Shown here one piece after another: positions 1-7,441 of a DNA stretch of 64,000 nucleotides (the stretch's first letter is position 1; every line of letters starts with the position of its first letter). Below the pieces are notes generated by a model that saw only the letters and a list, made by a program, of their open reading frames with translations, made no database searches and was not told the DNA's origin. The stretch comes from Acidobacteriota bacterium (lineage in GTDB: Bacteria; Acidobacteriota; Thermoanaerobaculia; Multivoradales; JBCCEF01): contig JBCCEF010000010.1 in the NCBI GenBank assembly GCA_039030395.1, forward strand, positions 62,001-126,000, in the 5' to 3' direction. The translations under genes and the position numbers were made by a program.

Positions 1-903
1 CCAGCCCCAGCGGTCTTCCGTCGTGCCGTCGAAGATTCCGCGGAACATCTCCTGCAATTTGCGGGTGATCGGCCCCGGCCGGCCGTCGCCGATGTCGAGG
101 CCGTCGACGGTGCGCACCGGCACGATCTCGGCGGCGGTGCCGGTCAAGAACATCTCGTCAGCGCCGTAGACCCGCTCGCGGATCAAGTTCTCTTCGCGCA
201 CCGGAATACCGATCTCGGCGGCCAGGCGGAAGACCGTGGCGCGGGTGATGCCAGAGAGCACCGAGGCGGCCAGAGGCGGGGTCACCAGCTCGCCGCCGAT
301 CACCAGAAACAGATTCTCGCCTGCCCCTTCGCTGACGAAGCCCGCGGTATTCAGAGCAATACCCTCGGTGTAGCCGTGACGCTGCGCTTCCTGCGACACC
401 AGGCGGGAACTCAAGTAGTGGCCGCCGGCCTTCGCCATCAGCGGGGTGGCGTTGCTCGGCGGGCGCTGCCAGGAAGAGAACCCCACGTCGATGCCGTGGG
501 CGTGGGACTCTTCGCCCAGGTAGGCGCCCCAAGGGAAGGCCGCAATGGCCAGTTCCACCTCGCAACCCCGGCCGGTCAGGCCGATGCCGCCGGCGCCCAG
601 GTAGGCGATCGGTCGCACATAGGCTGCGCCCAGGTCGTTGGCGGTCACCACATCGCGACAGGCGTCGAACACCTCGTCGAAGCTCCAGGGAATGTCCAGG
701 CGGTAGATCCGGGCCGAGGCGAACAGCCGCAGAAGGTGGTCGCGCAGGCGAAAGATGCAGGTTCCCTGGTGCGTCTCGTAGGCTCGGATGCCCTCGAAGA
801 CCGAGGTGCCGTAATGCAGGCCGTGGGTCATGATGTGGCAGGTCGCGTTCTCCCAGGGGACCAGGGAGCCGTTGTGCCAGATCGCTTCGGCGCGTTTGTT
901 CAT
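1..903 (-). CDS. ilvE: Branched-chain amino acid aminotransferase (3' end outside window)
   Basis: Class IV PLP aminotransferase that interconverts Leu/Ile/Val and their 2-oxo acids in the cytoplasm. Reading leftward from ATG at 903, the protein starts MNKRAEAIWHNG and shows family landmarks: HGLHYGTSVFEGIRAY near the N terminus, the PLP-lysine segment KAGGHYLSS, then SEGAGENLF and GTAAEIVPVR near the C terminus. These match the E. coli IlvE pattern closely. About 301 codons are present and the stop lies beyond base 1, so only the last few residues are missing. An AGGAG Shine-Dalgarno lies about 12 nt before the ATG. It is separated by about 115 nt from the next leftward gene and may be transcribed alone. 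Confidence 0.95.
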   Translation of the reverse strand, partial: MNKRAEAIWHNGSLVPWENATCHIMTHGLHYGTSVFEGIRAYETHQGTCIFRLRDHLLRLFASARIYRLDIPWSFDEVFDACRDVVTANDLGAAYVRPIAYLGAGGIGLTGRGCEVELAIAAFPWGAYLGEESHAHGIDVGFSSWQRPPSNATPLMAKAGGHYLSSRLVSQEAQRHGYTEGIALNTAGFVSEGAGENLFLVIGGELVTPPLAASVLSGITRATVFRLAAEIGIPVREENLIRERVYGADEMFLTGTAAEIVPVRTVDGLDIGDGRPGPITRKLQEMFRGIFDGTTEDRWGW

Positions 904-1019
904 CGGGGTTTGCGCTCCTATTCCAACATTCCTCTCGACCTACGAGGGGAGTGATTCCAGCGGATTCCGGCCTACCAGTATGGCGGACCGGCTCGAAAGG
1001 CTCAAGGTGAGCCGCTGGG

Positions 1020-1451
1020 TCAGTTTCGCGACGACGTCCGTAAACGCCAGACAATCCAGGCACTTACGACGAGGTCGAAACTCAGGCAGGCGACGGCATA
1101 CCGGGCCGGCGCAAGGGAGCGCCCTGGACCGACGAAATGAAGACCCAGGTCCCACACCGTATGAAGGCCCCAGCCGGCGGCGAGCCAATAGCCGGAGCGC
1201 CGAATTCCCAGCAGGGCAAACAGGCTGAACAGCAAGACCCCGGCCAGCTCGATCGCCAACCACCCGCTACCCGCCTCGGAGATGCCCCCGAAGAACACGT
1301 AGATCCAGGCGGCGATCATCAGGCCGACGGCGAGGATTCCGCGGCTGCCCTGCCGGCGAAGGGTGGCCAGACGCAGGAAGAGCGCCGCCAGAGCGGCACC
1401 GACCACCAGCCAGAAGAGGATCTGCAGATGAGACAGCGTCGCCGACTCCAT
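1020..1451 (-). CDS. Small four-helix membrane protein, DUF6010-like
   Basis: A 143-residue, strongly hydrophobic protein with about four transmembrane segments and a conserved-looking GWGLHTVWDLGLH motif between helices 3 and 4. A W-x2-HxxWD motif of this kind recalls the DUF6010 membrane family, but that assignment is from memory and tentative. The ATG at 1451 (MESATLSHLQ) begins 4 nt after the stop codon of the upstream DUF3224 gene, so the two are probably translationally coupled. A longer reading from an ATG at 1496 would overlap the upstream gene by 41 nt and adds a non-hydrophobic extension. Function unknown. Confidence 0.75.
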   Translation of the reverse strand: MESATLSHLQILFWLVVGAALAALFLRLATLRRQGSRGILAVGLMIAAWIYVFFGGISEAGSGWLAIELAGVLLFSLFALLGIRRSGYWLAAGWGLHTVWDLGLHFVGPGRSLAPARYAVACLSFDLVVSAWIVWRLRTSSRN

Positions 1452-1455
1452 CGGG

Positions 1456-1863
1456 TCAGGAAGGCTTCGCCACGGTGAACTCGAAGTCGAAAACATGGCG
1501 CTCGGCGTGCCCGGTGGAGAAGGTCCCTTCGCCCTGCAGGCCGGCCAATGCTCCGGTCCCGGATCCCGGCACCACGGTGCAGATGGCGCTGGCGATGCCC
1601 TTGGCGTAGCTGCCGGCGTGGTGCAGCACGAAAGAGCCCTCCCTGCCTCCGACCTGGCCCGTCACCAGCTCCTGGCCGACGAAACTCGCCGAGCCGTCCG
1701 GCCGGTAGGTCATCAGGTAGTCGAGGGTGCCCTCACCTTCGATCACCCCCGAGAATCCCTTGGAGATCTGCGCCCGGGTCAATTTCCGCCCATCGTCGCC
1801 TTCGGAATAGGCGATTTCGTTCCAGGAACGGATCTCGAAGGTGGTGCTGGGATTTTCGGTCAA
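1456..1863 (-). CDS. DUF3224 family protein, TTG start
   Basis: A 135-residue protein (MTENPSTTFEIRSWNE...) with alternating strands and glycine-rich turns such as FSGVIEGEGTLDYL and GREGSFVLHHAGSY, typical of DUF3224 small beta-barrel proteins of unknown function. The start is a TTG at 1863, preceded by GGAG at 5-nt spacing; no ATG or GTG fits the expected N terminus. It is followed 4 nt later by a small membrane protein on the same strand, and it diverges from the VapBC operon with 132 nt between start codons. The family assignment rests on the sequence pattern; no reaction is established. Confidence 0.8.
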   Translation of the reverse strand: MTENPSTTFEIRSWNEIAYSEGDDGRKLTRAQISKGFSGVIEGEGTLDYLMTYRPDGSASFVGQELVTGQVGGREGSFVLHHAGSYAKGIASAICTVVPGSGTGALAGLQGEGTFSTGHAERHVFDFEFTVAKPS

Positions 1864-1948
1864 GGGGGCTCCTTTCGCAGTGGGGGAAGTGCTGACCCTT
1901 GCAGCCTACCAGGCTGACAGTTCTCGCTTGGGCACGGTGGACCTCACT

Positions 1949-1963
1949 TATCGTGTTACGATA
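1949..1963. promoter_or_regulatory. Inverted repeat upstream of vapBC, likely autoregulatory operator
   Basis: TATCG-N5-CGATA, a perfect 5-bp inverted repeat with a 5-nt spacer, ends 32 nt before the vapB ATG. VapB antitoxins with an AbrB fold commonly repress their own operon through palindromes in this position. A clear -35/-10 pair could not be assigned with confidence. Confidence 0.5.
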
Positions 1964-1995
1964 TGTTGATCGATCGGTGCAACGTAGGAGGGTGT

Positions 1996-2205
1996 ATGGC
2001 TCAGACCACCGTTTCCCCCAAGTTTCAAGTCGTCATTCCCAAGGAAGTTCGGCAACAGGTCCCTATTTTCAAGGGTCAGCGCTTGGGCGTGATCGTCAAG
2101 AACGGTCTCATCACCTTGGTTCCGGATCGGCCCATCGCTGAAATGAGAGGGTTTCTTCGCGGGATACCGACGGAAGGAGTTCGGGAGAAGAAGGATCGAA
2201 TGTGA
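1996..2205 (+). CDS. vapB: AbrB/SpoVT-type antitoxin (VapB-like)
   Basis: A 69-residue swapped-hairpin AbrB-type DNA-binding antitoxin. The segment TTVSPKFQVVIPKEVRQQ is the diagnostic N-terminal motif; the C-terminal charged tail (GIPTEGVREKKDRM) is the expected toxin-binding part. The ATG at 1996 has an AGGAGG Shine-Dalgarno 5 nt upstream, which favours it over an in-frame upstream codon at 1963 that would sit inside the operator. The gene overlaps the toxin start by 4 nt (GTGA). Role: neutralises the PIN-domain RNase and represses the operon. This would be VapB in name; AbrB-type antitoxins are also paired with MazF elsewhere, but here the partner is clearly a PIN protein. Confidence 0.9.
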   Translation: MAQTTVSPKFQVVIPKEVRQQVPIFKGQRLGVIVKNGLITLVPDRPIAEMRGFLRGIPTEGVREKKDRM

Positions 2206-2576
2206 ATCTGGTCGATTCTTCTGGCTGGCTTGAGTTCTTCTCCGATGGTCCTCTTGCCGATCACTATGCCGAGTACCTAGCAGACCCCTCGAAAGTCCTG
2301 ACTCCGACGGTAGTGCTGTATGAGGTCTACAAGTGGATCAAGCGTTCACGGTCGGAAGAAGAGGCTCTGATCGTCGCCGCGCGTCTTACGGGAACCATGG
2401 TGGTTTCGCTCCAGCCTACGGTGGCTCTGGAGGCCGGTGACCTGAGCCTGGAGCACGGATTGGCGATGGCCGACGCTCTGATCTACGCGACCGCCCTGCA
2501 CCATCAAGCTTCGGTCATCACCAGCGATGCTGACTTCGAGCACCTGCCAGGGGTCGTCTACTTAGCTAAATCGTAG
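2202..2576 (+). CDS. vapC: PIN-domain ribonuclease toxin (VapC)
   Basis: A 124-residue PIN-domain RNase. The acidic residues expected for the Mg2+ site are visible: Asp4 in NLVDSSGWLEFF, Glu in VVLYEVYKW, Asp in MADALIYATAL and Asp in VITSDADF. The length is normal for VapC. Translation starts at GTG 2202, overlapping the antitoxin stop by 4 nt, so production is coupled to the antitoxin. Known VapC toxins cleave tRNA or rRNA; the target of this one cannot be read from sequence. No frameshift or missing catalytic residue is seen, so the module looks functional. Confidence 0.93.
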   Translation: MNLVDSSGWLEFFSDGPLADHYAEYLADPSKVLTPTVVLYEVYKWIKRSRSEEEALIVAARLTGTMVVSLQPTVALEAGDLSLEHGLAMADALIYATALHHQASVITSDADFEHLPGVVYLAKS

Positions 2577-2922
2577 AAAGATTCTGCGGCAGCGAACGAG
2601 GGCTTCTCGGCACTGGAGCCGGTGCGTCATTGCGCATGCGGTCATCACCTGGTACGATGCTTCCGGTCCTATTCAATAATCAGCGGAACTGCTGTTGTGT
2701 TGGAGTGCTGATGAGGGAATCCGCCTGATTTGGCGGGGTTCTGGATGGAACGGTGTCACGCGCCGCTTGCCGAGAGTGTGCTTCTTGATGCGTGCTTCAC
2801 TATTTTCTTGTAGGGGGTTGAGTCTGCCGGCGGGATGGCCGCTCACTCCTTTGCGCGACCTTGTAGGGAACTTCCCGTGGCCTGGTTGGCCGGTTCCCGC
2901 TCATTTCCTTGGAGGCAACTGA
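2577..2922. other. Gene-free 346-nt stretch before the M36 peptidase gene
   Basis: No credible gene is seen. A 75-codon open frame here has no recognisable protein character. The stretch is less GC-rich than its surroundings around 2690-2820, as expected of a promoter and leader, and ends with a GGAGG Shine-Dalgarno at 2911-2915, 7 nt before the peptidase ATG. No convincing promoter hexamer pair was found. Confidence 0.6.
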
Positions 2923-5900
2923 ATGCACCGACCGAGTTTTCCGCTAAAGACCCTTAGTGTGGTGGCGGCTCTGGCCGCGCTATTGTTCACCGGCGGGCTT
3001 TGGGCCGTCGGCCCGGACGCCGGTGAAGGCCACAGCCTGCGCGACTTCGATGCGCGGGTGCGCTACAACCAAACCTTCAAAGTCGACCCCACGGCGGGCC
3101 AGCAGCAGAGAATCGCGGCGATGAGCGCCGCGGTGCCGGAGATGGCCGTCACCTTCGAGGAGACCACGGGCGCCACCCGCACGGTCTACAACCAGACCGG
3201 TTATCTAACCGGTCCTCGCAGCGGTGAGCCGCTGGCGATCGCCAAGGACTATCTCCAGACTCAGCTCGGACTCCTCGGGCTCGACGGGAGCGATTTCGCC
3301 GGCCACGAGCTGACGGATCTGGTGCCCAGCCGGGTGACTGGTGCCAGTCACGTCTACCTGCGCCAGGTCCATCAGGGCATTCCGGTCTACAACGGCCAGC
3401 TCCACGTCAACGTCAACCGCGAAGGGCGAATTCTCGGCGTCAACAACTCCTTCTTGCCGAAGCTGGCCTTGGCCGTCAACCGGGCACAGCCCGGCCTGCG
3501 GGCCGTCGAGGCCGTCCGCATCGCCGCCGAGCACCTGGGGCTGCCGGTGGACATTCGCGCGCTGACCCGCCCGAACGGAGTGCGTCAGACCACTCGCCTG
3601 CGGGCCCGGGGTGTGTCCTTGGACGAGGTTGAGGCAAGCCTGATGTGGTTGCCGGTCCGACGCGGTGAGGCGCGGCTGGTGTGGAACTTCAACGTGCGCA
3701 CGCCGGACGGCATACACCACTATGACTTCAATATCGATGCGCACGACGGCAGGGTGTGGACCCGCTTCGACTGGACCCGCAGCGACAGTTACCGGGTCTA
3801 CCCGATTCCGGCCGAGTCGCCGAGCCACGTTTCGCCGGTGCCGCCGGCCGACGGCCGCACCCTGGTATCGGATCCGGCGTCCACCGCTGCATCGCCCCTC
3901 GGCTGGCACGATACCGGGACCACCAGCTACACGATCATGCGCGGCAACAACGCCCACGCCTTCCCGGACACCGACGGCAACGGCGCACCTCCCGCTTCGG
4001 AGACGAGCTGCGGGGCGTCGCTGGATTGCGACTTCTCGATCAACCTCAATCAAGCGCCGAGCCAGTACCAGCCGGCGGCGACGGCAAATGCCTTCTACTG
4101 GAACAACATCCTGCACGACATCCAGTACCTCTACGGTTTCGACGAGGCGGCCGGTAACTTCCAGCAGAACAACTTCGGCAACGGCGGCGCCGGTGGCGAC
4201 TACGTCAATGTGTCGGTGCAGTCGGGCAACTTCCGGTGCCCGAACAACGCGTTCTTCTCGACTCCGCCGGATGGCGGCAACGGCGCCATGCTGATGTGCC
4301 TCTGGACCTCGCCGAACCCGGACCGGGACGGCGATCTCGACAACGGCATCATGGCCCACGAGTTCGGCCACGGCGTGTCGATCCGTCAGGTCGGTGGTCC
4401 GTCCAATTCGAGCTGCTTGAACAACAACCAGCAGGCCGGTGAGGGCTGGAGCGACCTGATGTCGTTGATGTACACCCACGAAGTGGGCGATCAGGGCACG
4501 GACCCGCGCGGTATCGGCACCTACGCCCTCAATCAACCGACGTCCGGCGCCGGCATTCGCACCCAGCGCTACTCCACCAATCCCGCGGTCAACAACCACA
4601 CCTACGAGTCGATCCAGGGGATGGCGATCCCGCACGGCGTCGGCGAGGTGTGGGCGCAGGCGTACTGGGAGGTGTATTGGGCGCTGGTGGATCAGTACGG
4701 CTTCGATCCGGACCTCTACGACGCCTCCGGCGGCTCCGGCAACCAGCGGGCGATGTTCTACTTCAACGAGGGACTGAAGAACACCGCCTGCTCGCCGACC
4801 TTCGTCGACAATCGAGACGGCATCATCCAGGCGGCGACGGACAATTTCGGCGGCGCCGATGTTTGCCTGATCTGGGAGACCTTCGCGGCCTTCGGCCTAG
4901 GCGAGGATGCCGTCTCCGGCGGCTCCGGCTCGACCAACCCGACCAACGGCTTCGCGGTGCCGGCTTCCTGCGCCTGTCAGCCTTCGGCGGTGGCCGATGC
5001 CGGCCCGGACCAGTCCATCTGCCTGGGCGACTCGGCGACGGTCGGCACTCCGGCCCTTGCCGGACACAGCTATAGCTGGGCGCCGGGCGGTCAGTCGACG
5101 GCTCAGATCTCCGTCAGCCCGTCGACTTCGACCACCTACACGGTGACGGCGACGACCACCTGTGGTTCCGCTCAGGATTCCGCCACGGTGACCGTCGACA
5201 GCGGCACCGGCGGTGGCCTGAACGACGATTTCGAAGGCAGCGTCGCTGGCTGGACCACCTCCGGCCTGTGGCACGTGGCGACCAATTCGACCTGCGCCAG
5301 CCCGCAGAACGGCTACACCTCGCCGGTCAACGCCTTCTACTATGGCCAGGATTCGACCTGCAACTACGACTCCGGCGCCGCCAACAGCGGCTCCTTGACC
5401 TCGCCGGTGATCACCGGGATCACCGCGTCGTCGACCCTGACCTTCCAGTATCTCCGTCAGGTGGAGAGCTTCAGCGGAGCCTTTGATTCGACGGTGGTCG
5501 AGATTGTCACCGGCAGTGGGGCGACGACGGTGTTCGCCCTCGATTCGTCGGACGCATCGACCTCCGTGTGGGAGTCGAGCGGTGCGATCTCGCTGAGTGC
5601 CTTCGCCGGTCAGAGCATTCAGGTGCGTTTCACCTTCGATACCAGCGATAACGTCGACAACGATCAGATCGGCTGGTTCGTCGACGATGTGGTGGTGACC
5701 GGGGATTCGCCGTGCACGCCGTCGAACACCCCGCCGACGGTGACCATCTCTTCGCCGGCGGATCCGACCACCGTGACGCAAGGCGCTTCGGTGACCTTCA
5801 CCGGCACCGCGACGGACGCCGAGGACGGTACCCTCACGGGTTCGCTGTCCTGGAGCTCGAACCTGGACGGCGCCATTGGTTCCGGCGGTTCGTTCTCGAC

Positions 5901-7290
5901 CTCGTCGCTCTCCATCGGCACCCACACGGTGACCGCTTCGGTGACCGACAGCGGCAGCCTCTCGGGTTCCGACACGGTGACCGTCACGGTCAACGCGCCG
6001 ACCAACGACGTGCCGAACGTCAACATTTCGTCGCCGGCGGATCCGACGACGGTGACCGAGGGCACTTCGGTGACCTTCACCGGCACGGCGACGGACACCG
6101 AGGACGGCACCTTGACGGGTTCGTTGTCCTGGAGTTCGAACCTGGACGGCGTGATCGGTGCCGGTGGTTCGTTCTCGACCTCGTCGCTGTCCGTGGGTGC
6201 TCACACGGTGACCGCCTCGGTCACCGACAGTGGCGGTGCCACCGGCTCCGACACGGTCAGCGTGACGGTCAATGCGGACACCCCGGGTTGCTCCGACTGC
6301 ATCGACTGGAGCGTCACCGGCACGGTGTCGTACTCGACGCAGGACGCCAGCGCCGACGTGACGGTGGAGGACGGCGGAGATACCTTGCTGCTGGAGCAGA
6401 ACACCTGGCGGCGGACGACGGATACCTTCACCGTCACCTCCAACACGGTGCTGGAGTTCGACTTCTCGTCCACCGACGAGGGTGAGATCCACGGCATCGG
6501 CTTCGACGAGGACGACACCATCAGCAACGCTGTCCGGGTGTTCCAGGTGCACGGCACCCAGAACTGGGGGAGCGCCAACCACGACTTCGATAATTACGTC
6601 GCGGGCAGTGGTTTCGTCACCTATTCGATTCCGGTGGGGCAGTACTACACCGGCAGCGGGTTGCGTTTGGTGCTGGTCAACGACAAGGATGCCGGAGCGC
6701 TGACCAACGACAGCCGGTTCCGCAACGTGCGGATCTACGAGGACGTGCCGGTGGGTTGCGCCGTCAACGATGATTTCGAGGGTGGCGCTGCCGCCTGGAT
6801 CAATGGCGCTGCGGCGACCTGTACCACCGGTGACTTCGTGGTGGGTACGCCGACCCAGCAGACCAACGGCGGGGTGACCACCCAGGTCGGCGGTGACCAC
6901 ACCACCGGGTCCGGCAACGCCATCTTCACGGCGACCAACACCAGCGCCGGCAATGCCGACGTGGATGGCGGCACCTGCATCCTCGAGTCGCCGGTGTTCT
7001 CGGTGGCCGAGGCGTCGGTGTTGCGCGTTTGGTACTTCCACGGTCAGCGCGATGCCGGGGACGACGCGGGAGACCTTTTCCGCTTGGAGGTGTCCACCAA
7101 CGGTGGCTCCAGCTACACGTCGATCGTCGATCTCGGCGACGTCACCAGCAACGCGGCATGGACCGAGGCAACGTCGGCGATTCCCGCCGGCTCGTCGGTG
7201 ATGCTGCGGGTGCAGGTGGCCGATGCCACCGCCGATGGCGACTTGGTCGAGGCGGGAATCGACGACCTGTCGATCTGCCCTTCCCCGTAG
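2923..7290 (+). CDS. Secreted M36 (fungalysin-type) zinc metallopeptidase with C-terminal Ig-like modules
   Basis: A 1455-residue exported protease. Residues 1-29 form a signal peptide. An FTP-type propeptide follows (roughly 60-280), including HVYLRQVHQGIPVYNGQLHV. The catalytic domain has HEFGH at residues 479-483 (zinc ligands H479 and H483, catalytic E480) and the downstream zinc ligand in GEGWSD, the M36 signature; it ends near residue 685. Then come a PKD/Ig-like segment, a jelly-roll-like domain beginning NDDFEGSVAGW, two nearly identical 93-residue Ig-like repeats (about 935-1120), a further beta-rich domain and a second jelly-roll-like domain to the C terminus. The extra modules probably bind substrate or the cell surface. 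Start chosen by GGAGG 7 nt upstream. It stands alone and is followed by two hairpins. Confidence 0.93.
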   Translation: MHRPSFPLKTLSVVAALAALLFTGGLWAVGPDAGEGHSLRDFDARVRYNQTFKVDPTAGQQQRIAAMSAAVPEMAVTFEETTGATRTVYNQTGYLTGPRSGEPLAIAKDYLQTQLGLLGLDGSDFAGHELTDLVPSRVTGASHVYLRQVHQGIPVYNGQLHVNVNREGRILGVNNSFLPKLALAVNRAQPGLRAVEAVRIAAEHLGLPVDIRALTRPNGVRQTTRLRARGVSLDEVEASLMWLPVRRGEARLVWNFNVRTPDGIHHYDFNIDAHDGRVWTRFDWTRSDSYRVYPIPAESPSHVSPVPPADGRTLVSDPASTAASPLGWHDTGTTSYTIMRGNNAHAFPDTDGNGAPPASETSCGASLDCDFSINLNQAPSQYQPAATANAFYWNNILHDIQYLYGFDEAAGNFQQNNFGNGGAGGDYVNVSVQSGNFRCPNNAFFSTPPDGGNGAMLMCLWTSPNPDRDGDLDNGIMAHEFGHGVSIRQVGGPSNSSCLNNNQQAGEGWSDLMSLMYTHEVGDQGTDPRGIGTYALNQPTSGAGIRTQRYSTNPAVNNHTYESIQGMAIPHGVGEVWAQAYWEVYWALVDQYGFDPDLYDASGGSGNQRAMFYFNEGLKNTACSPTFVDNRDGIIQAATDNFGGADVCLIWETFAAFGLGEDAVSGGSGSTNPTNGFAVPASCACQPSAVADAGPDQSICLGDSATVGTPALAGHSYSWAPGGQSTAQISVSPSTSTTYTVTATTTCGSAQDSATVTVDSGTGGGLNDDFEGSVAGWTTSGLWHVATNSTCASPQNGYTSPVNAFYYGQDSTCNYDSGAANSGSLTSPVITGITASSTLTFQYLRQVESFSGAFDSTVVEIVTGSGATTVFALDSSDASTSVWESSGAISLSAFAGQSIQVRFTFDTSDNVDNDQIGWFVDDVVVTGDSPCTPSNTPPTVTISSPADPTTVTQGASVTFTGTATDAEDGTLTGSLSWSSNLDGAIGSGGSFSTSSLSIGTHTVTASVTDSGSLSGSDTVTVTVNAPTNDVPNVNISSPADPTTVTEGTSVTFTGTATDTEDGTLTGSLSWSSNLDGVIGAGGSFSTSSLSVGAHTVTASVTDSGGATGSDTVSVTVNADTPGCSDCIDWSVTGTVSYSTQDASADVTVEDGGDTLLLEQNTWRRTTDTFTVTSNTVLEFDFSSTDEGEIHGIGFDEDDTISNAVRVFQVHGTQNWGSANHDFDNYVAGSGFVTYSIPVGQYYTGSGLRLVLVNDKDAGALTNDSRFRNVRIYEDVPVGCAVNDDFEGGAAAWINGAAATCTTGDFVVGTPTQQTNGGVTTQVGGDHTTGSGNAIFTATNTSAGNADVDGGTCILESPVFSVAEASVLRVWYFHGQRDAGDDAGDLFRLEVSTNGGSSYTSIVDLGDVTSNAAWTEATSAIPAGSSVMLRVQVADATADGDLVEAGIDDLSICPSP
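5725..6282 (+). repeat. Tandem duplication of a 279-bp Ig-like module inside the M36 gene
   Basis: Two head-to-tail copies of 279 bp (93 codons), 5725-6003 and 6004-6282. Both encode ISSPADPTTVT...GTLTGSLSWSSNLDG...GGSFSTSSLS and remain very similar at the nucleotide level, including synonymous sites, which points to a recent in-frame duplication. Confidence 0.85.
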
Positions 7291-7303
7291 GTAGGCGCTA
7301 GCG

Positions 7304-7340
7304 AGGATTCCGGGACCGCTTCGGCGGATCCCGGGATTCT
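7304..7340 (+). terminator. Hairpin with UUCG-type tetraloop after the M36 gene
   Basis: Starting 14 nt after the stop, a long stem closes on C(TTCG)G at 7319-7324, with CCGC/GCGG next to the loop and a further arm carrying one bulge and two G-T pairs. There is no T-run, so termination here would be weak or the hairpin may protect the mRNA 3' end. Confidence 0.55.
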
Positions 7341-7358
7341 CTGGACATCGTATGGATC

Positions 7359-7395
7359 CTTCGGGCTCGGCTCTCAGCCGAGCCCGAAGTGTTTT
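7359..7395 (+). terminator. Rho-independent terminator between convergent genes
   Basis: A perfect 14-bp inverted repeat (7359-7372 with 7376-7389) closes a 3-nt loop and is followed by TGTTTT. It lies between the M36 gene and the convergent efflux operon and fits an intrinsic terminator for rightward transcription. Confidence 0.8.
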
Positions 7396-7441
7396 CGGGG
7401 CGTGTCTCCGACCTTGCCCGCGAGCCTTTCGCTTCGAACGC

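Noticed and set aside
2618-2665. Possible second sigma54-type promoter before the M36 gene (GG-N9-GC and TGGTAC...TTCC)
   Set aside because: The spacing is 9 nt instead of 10 in one case, and the other has CC instead of GC in the -12 element; neither meets the strict consensus.
4897-7041. A 714-codon open frame antisense to the M36 peptidase gene
   Set aside because: It is the mirror of a high-GC coding frame, with a repetitive Arg/Gly/His-rich translation, and lies opposite a well-supported protease.
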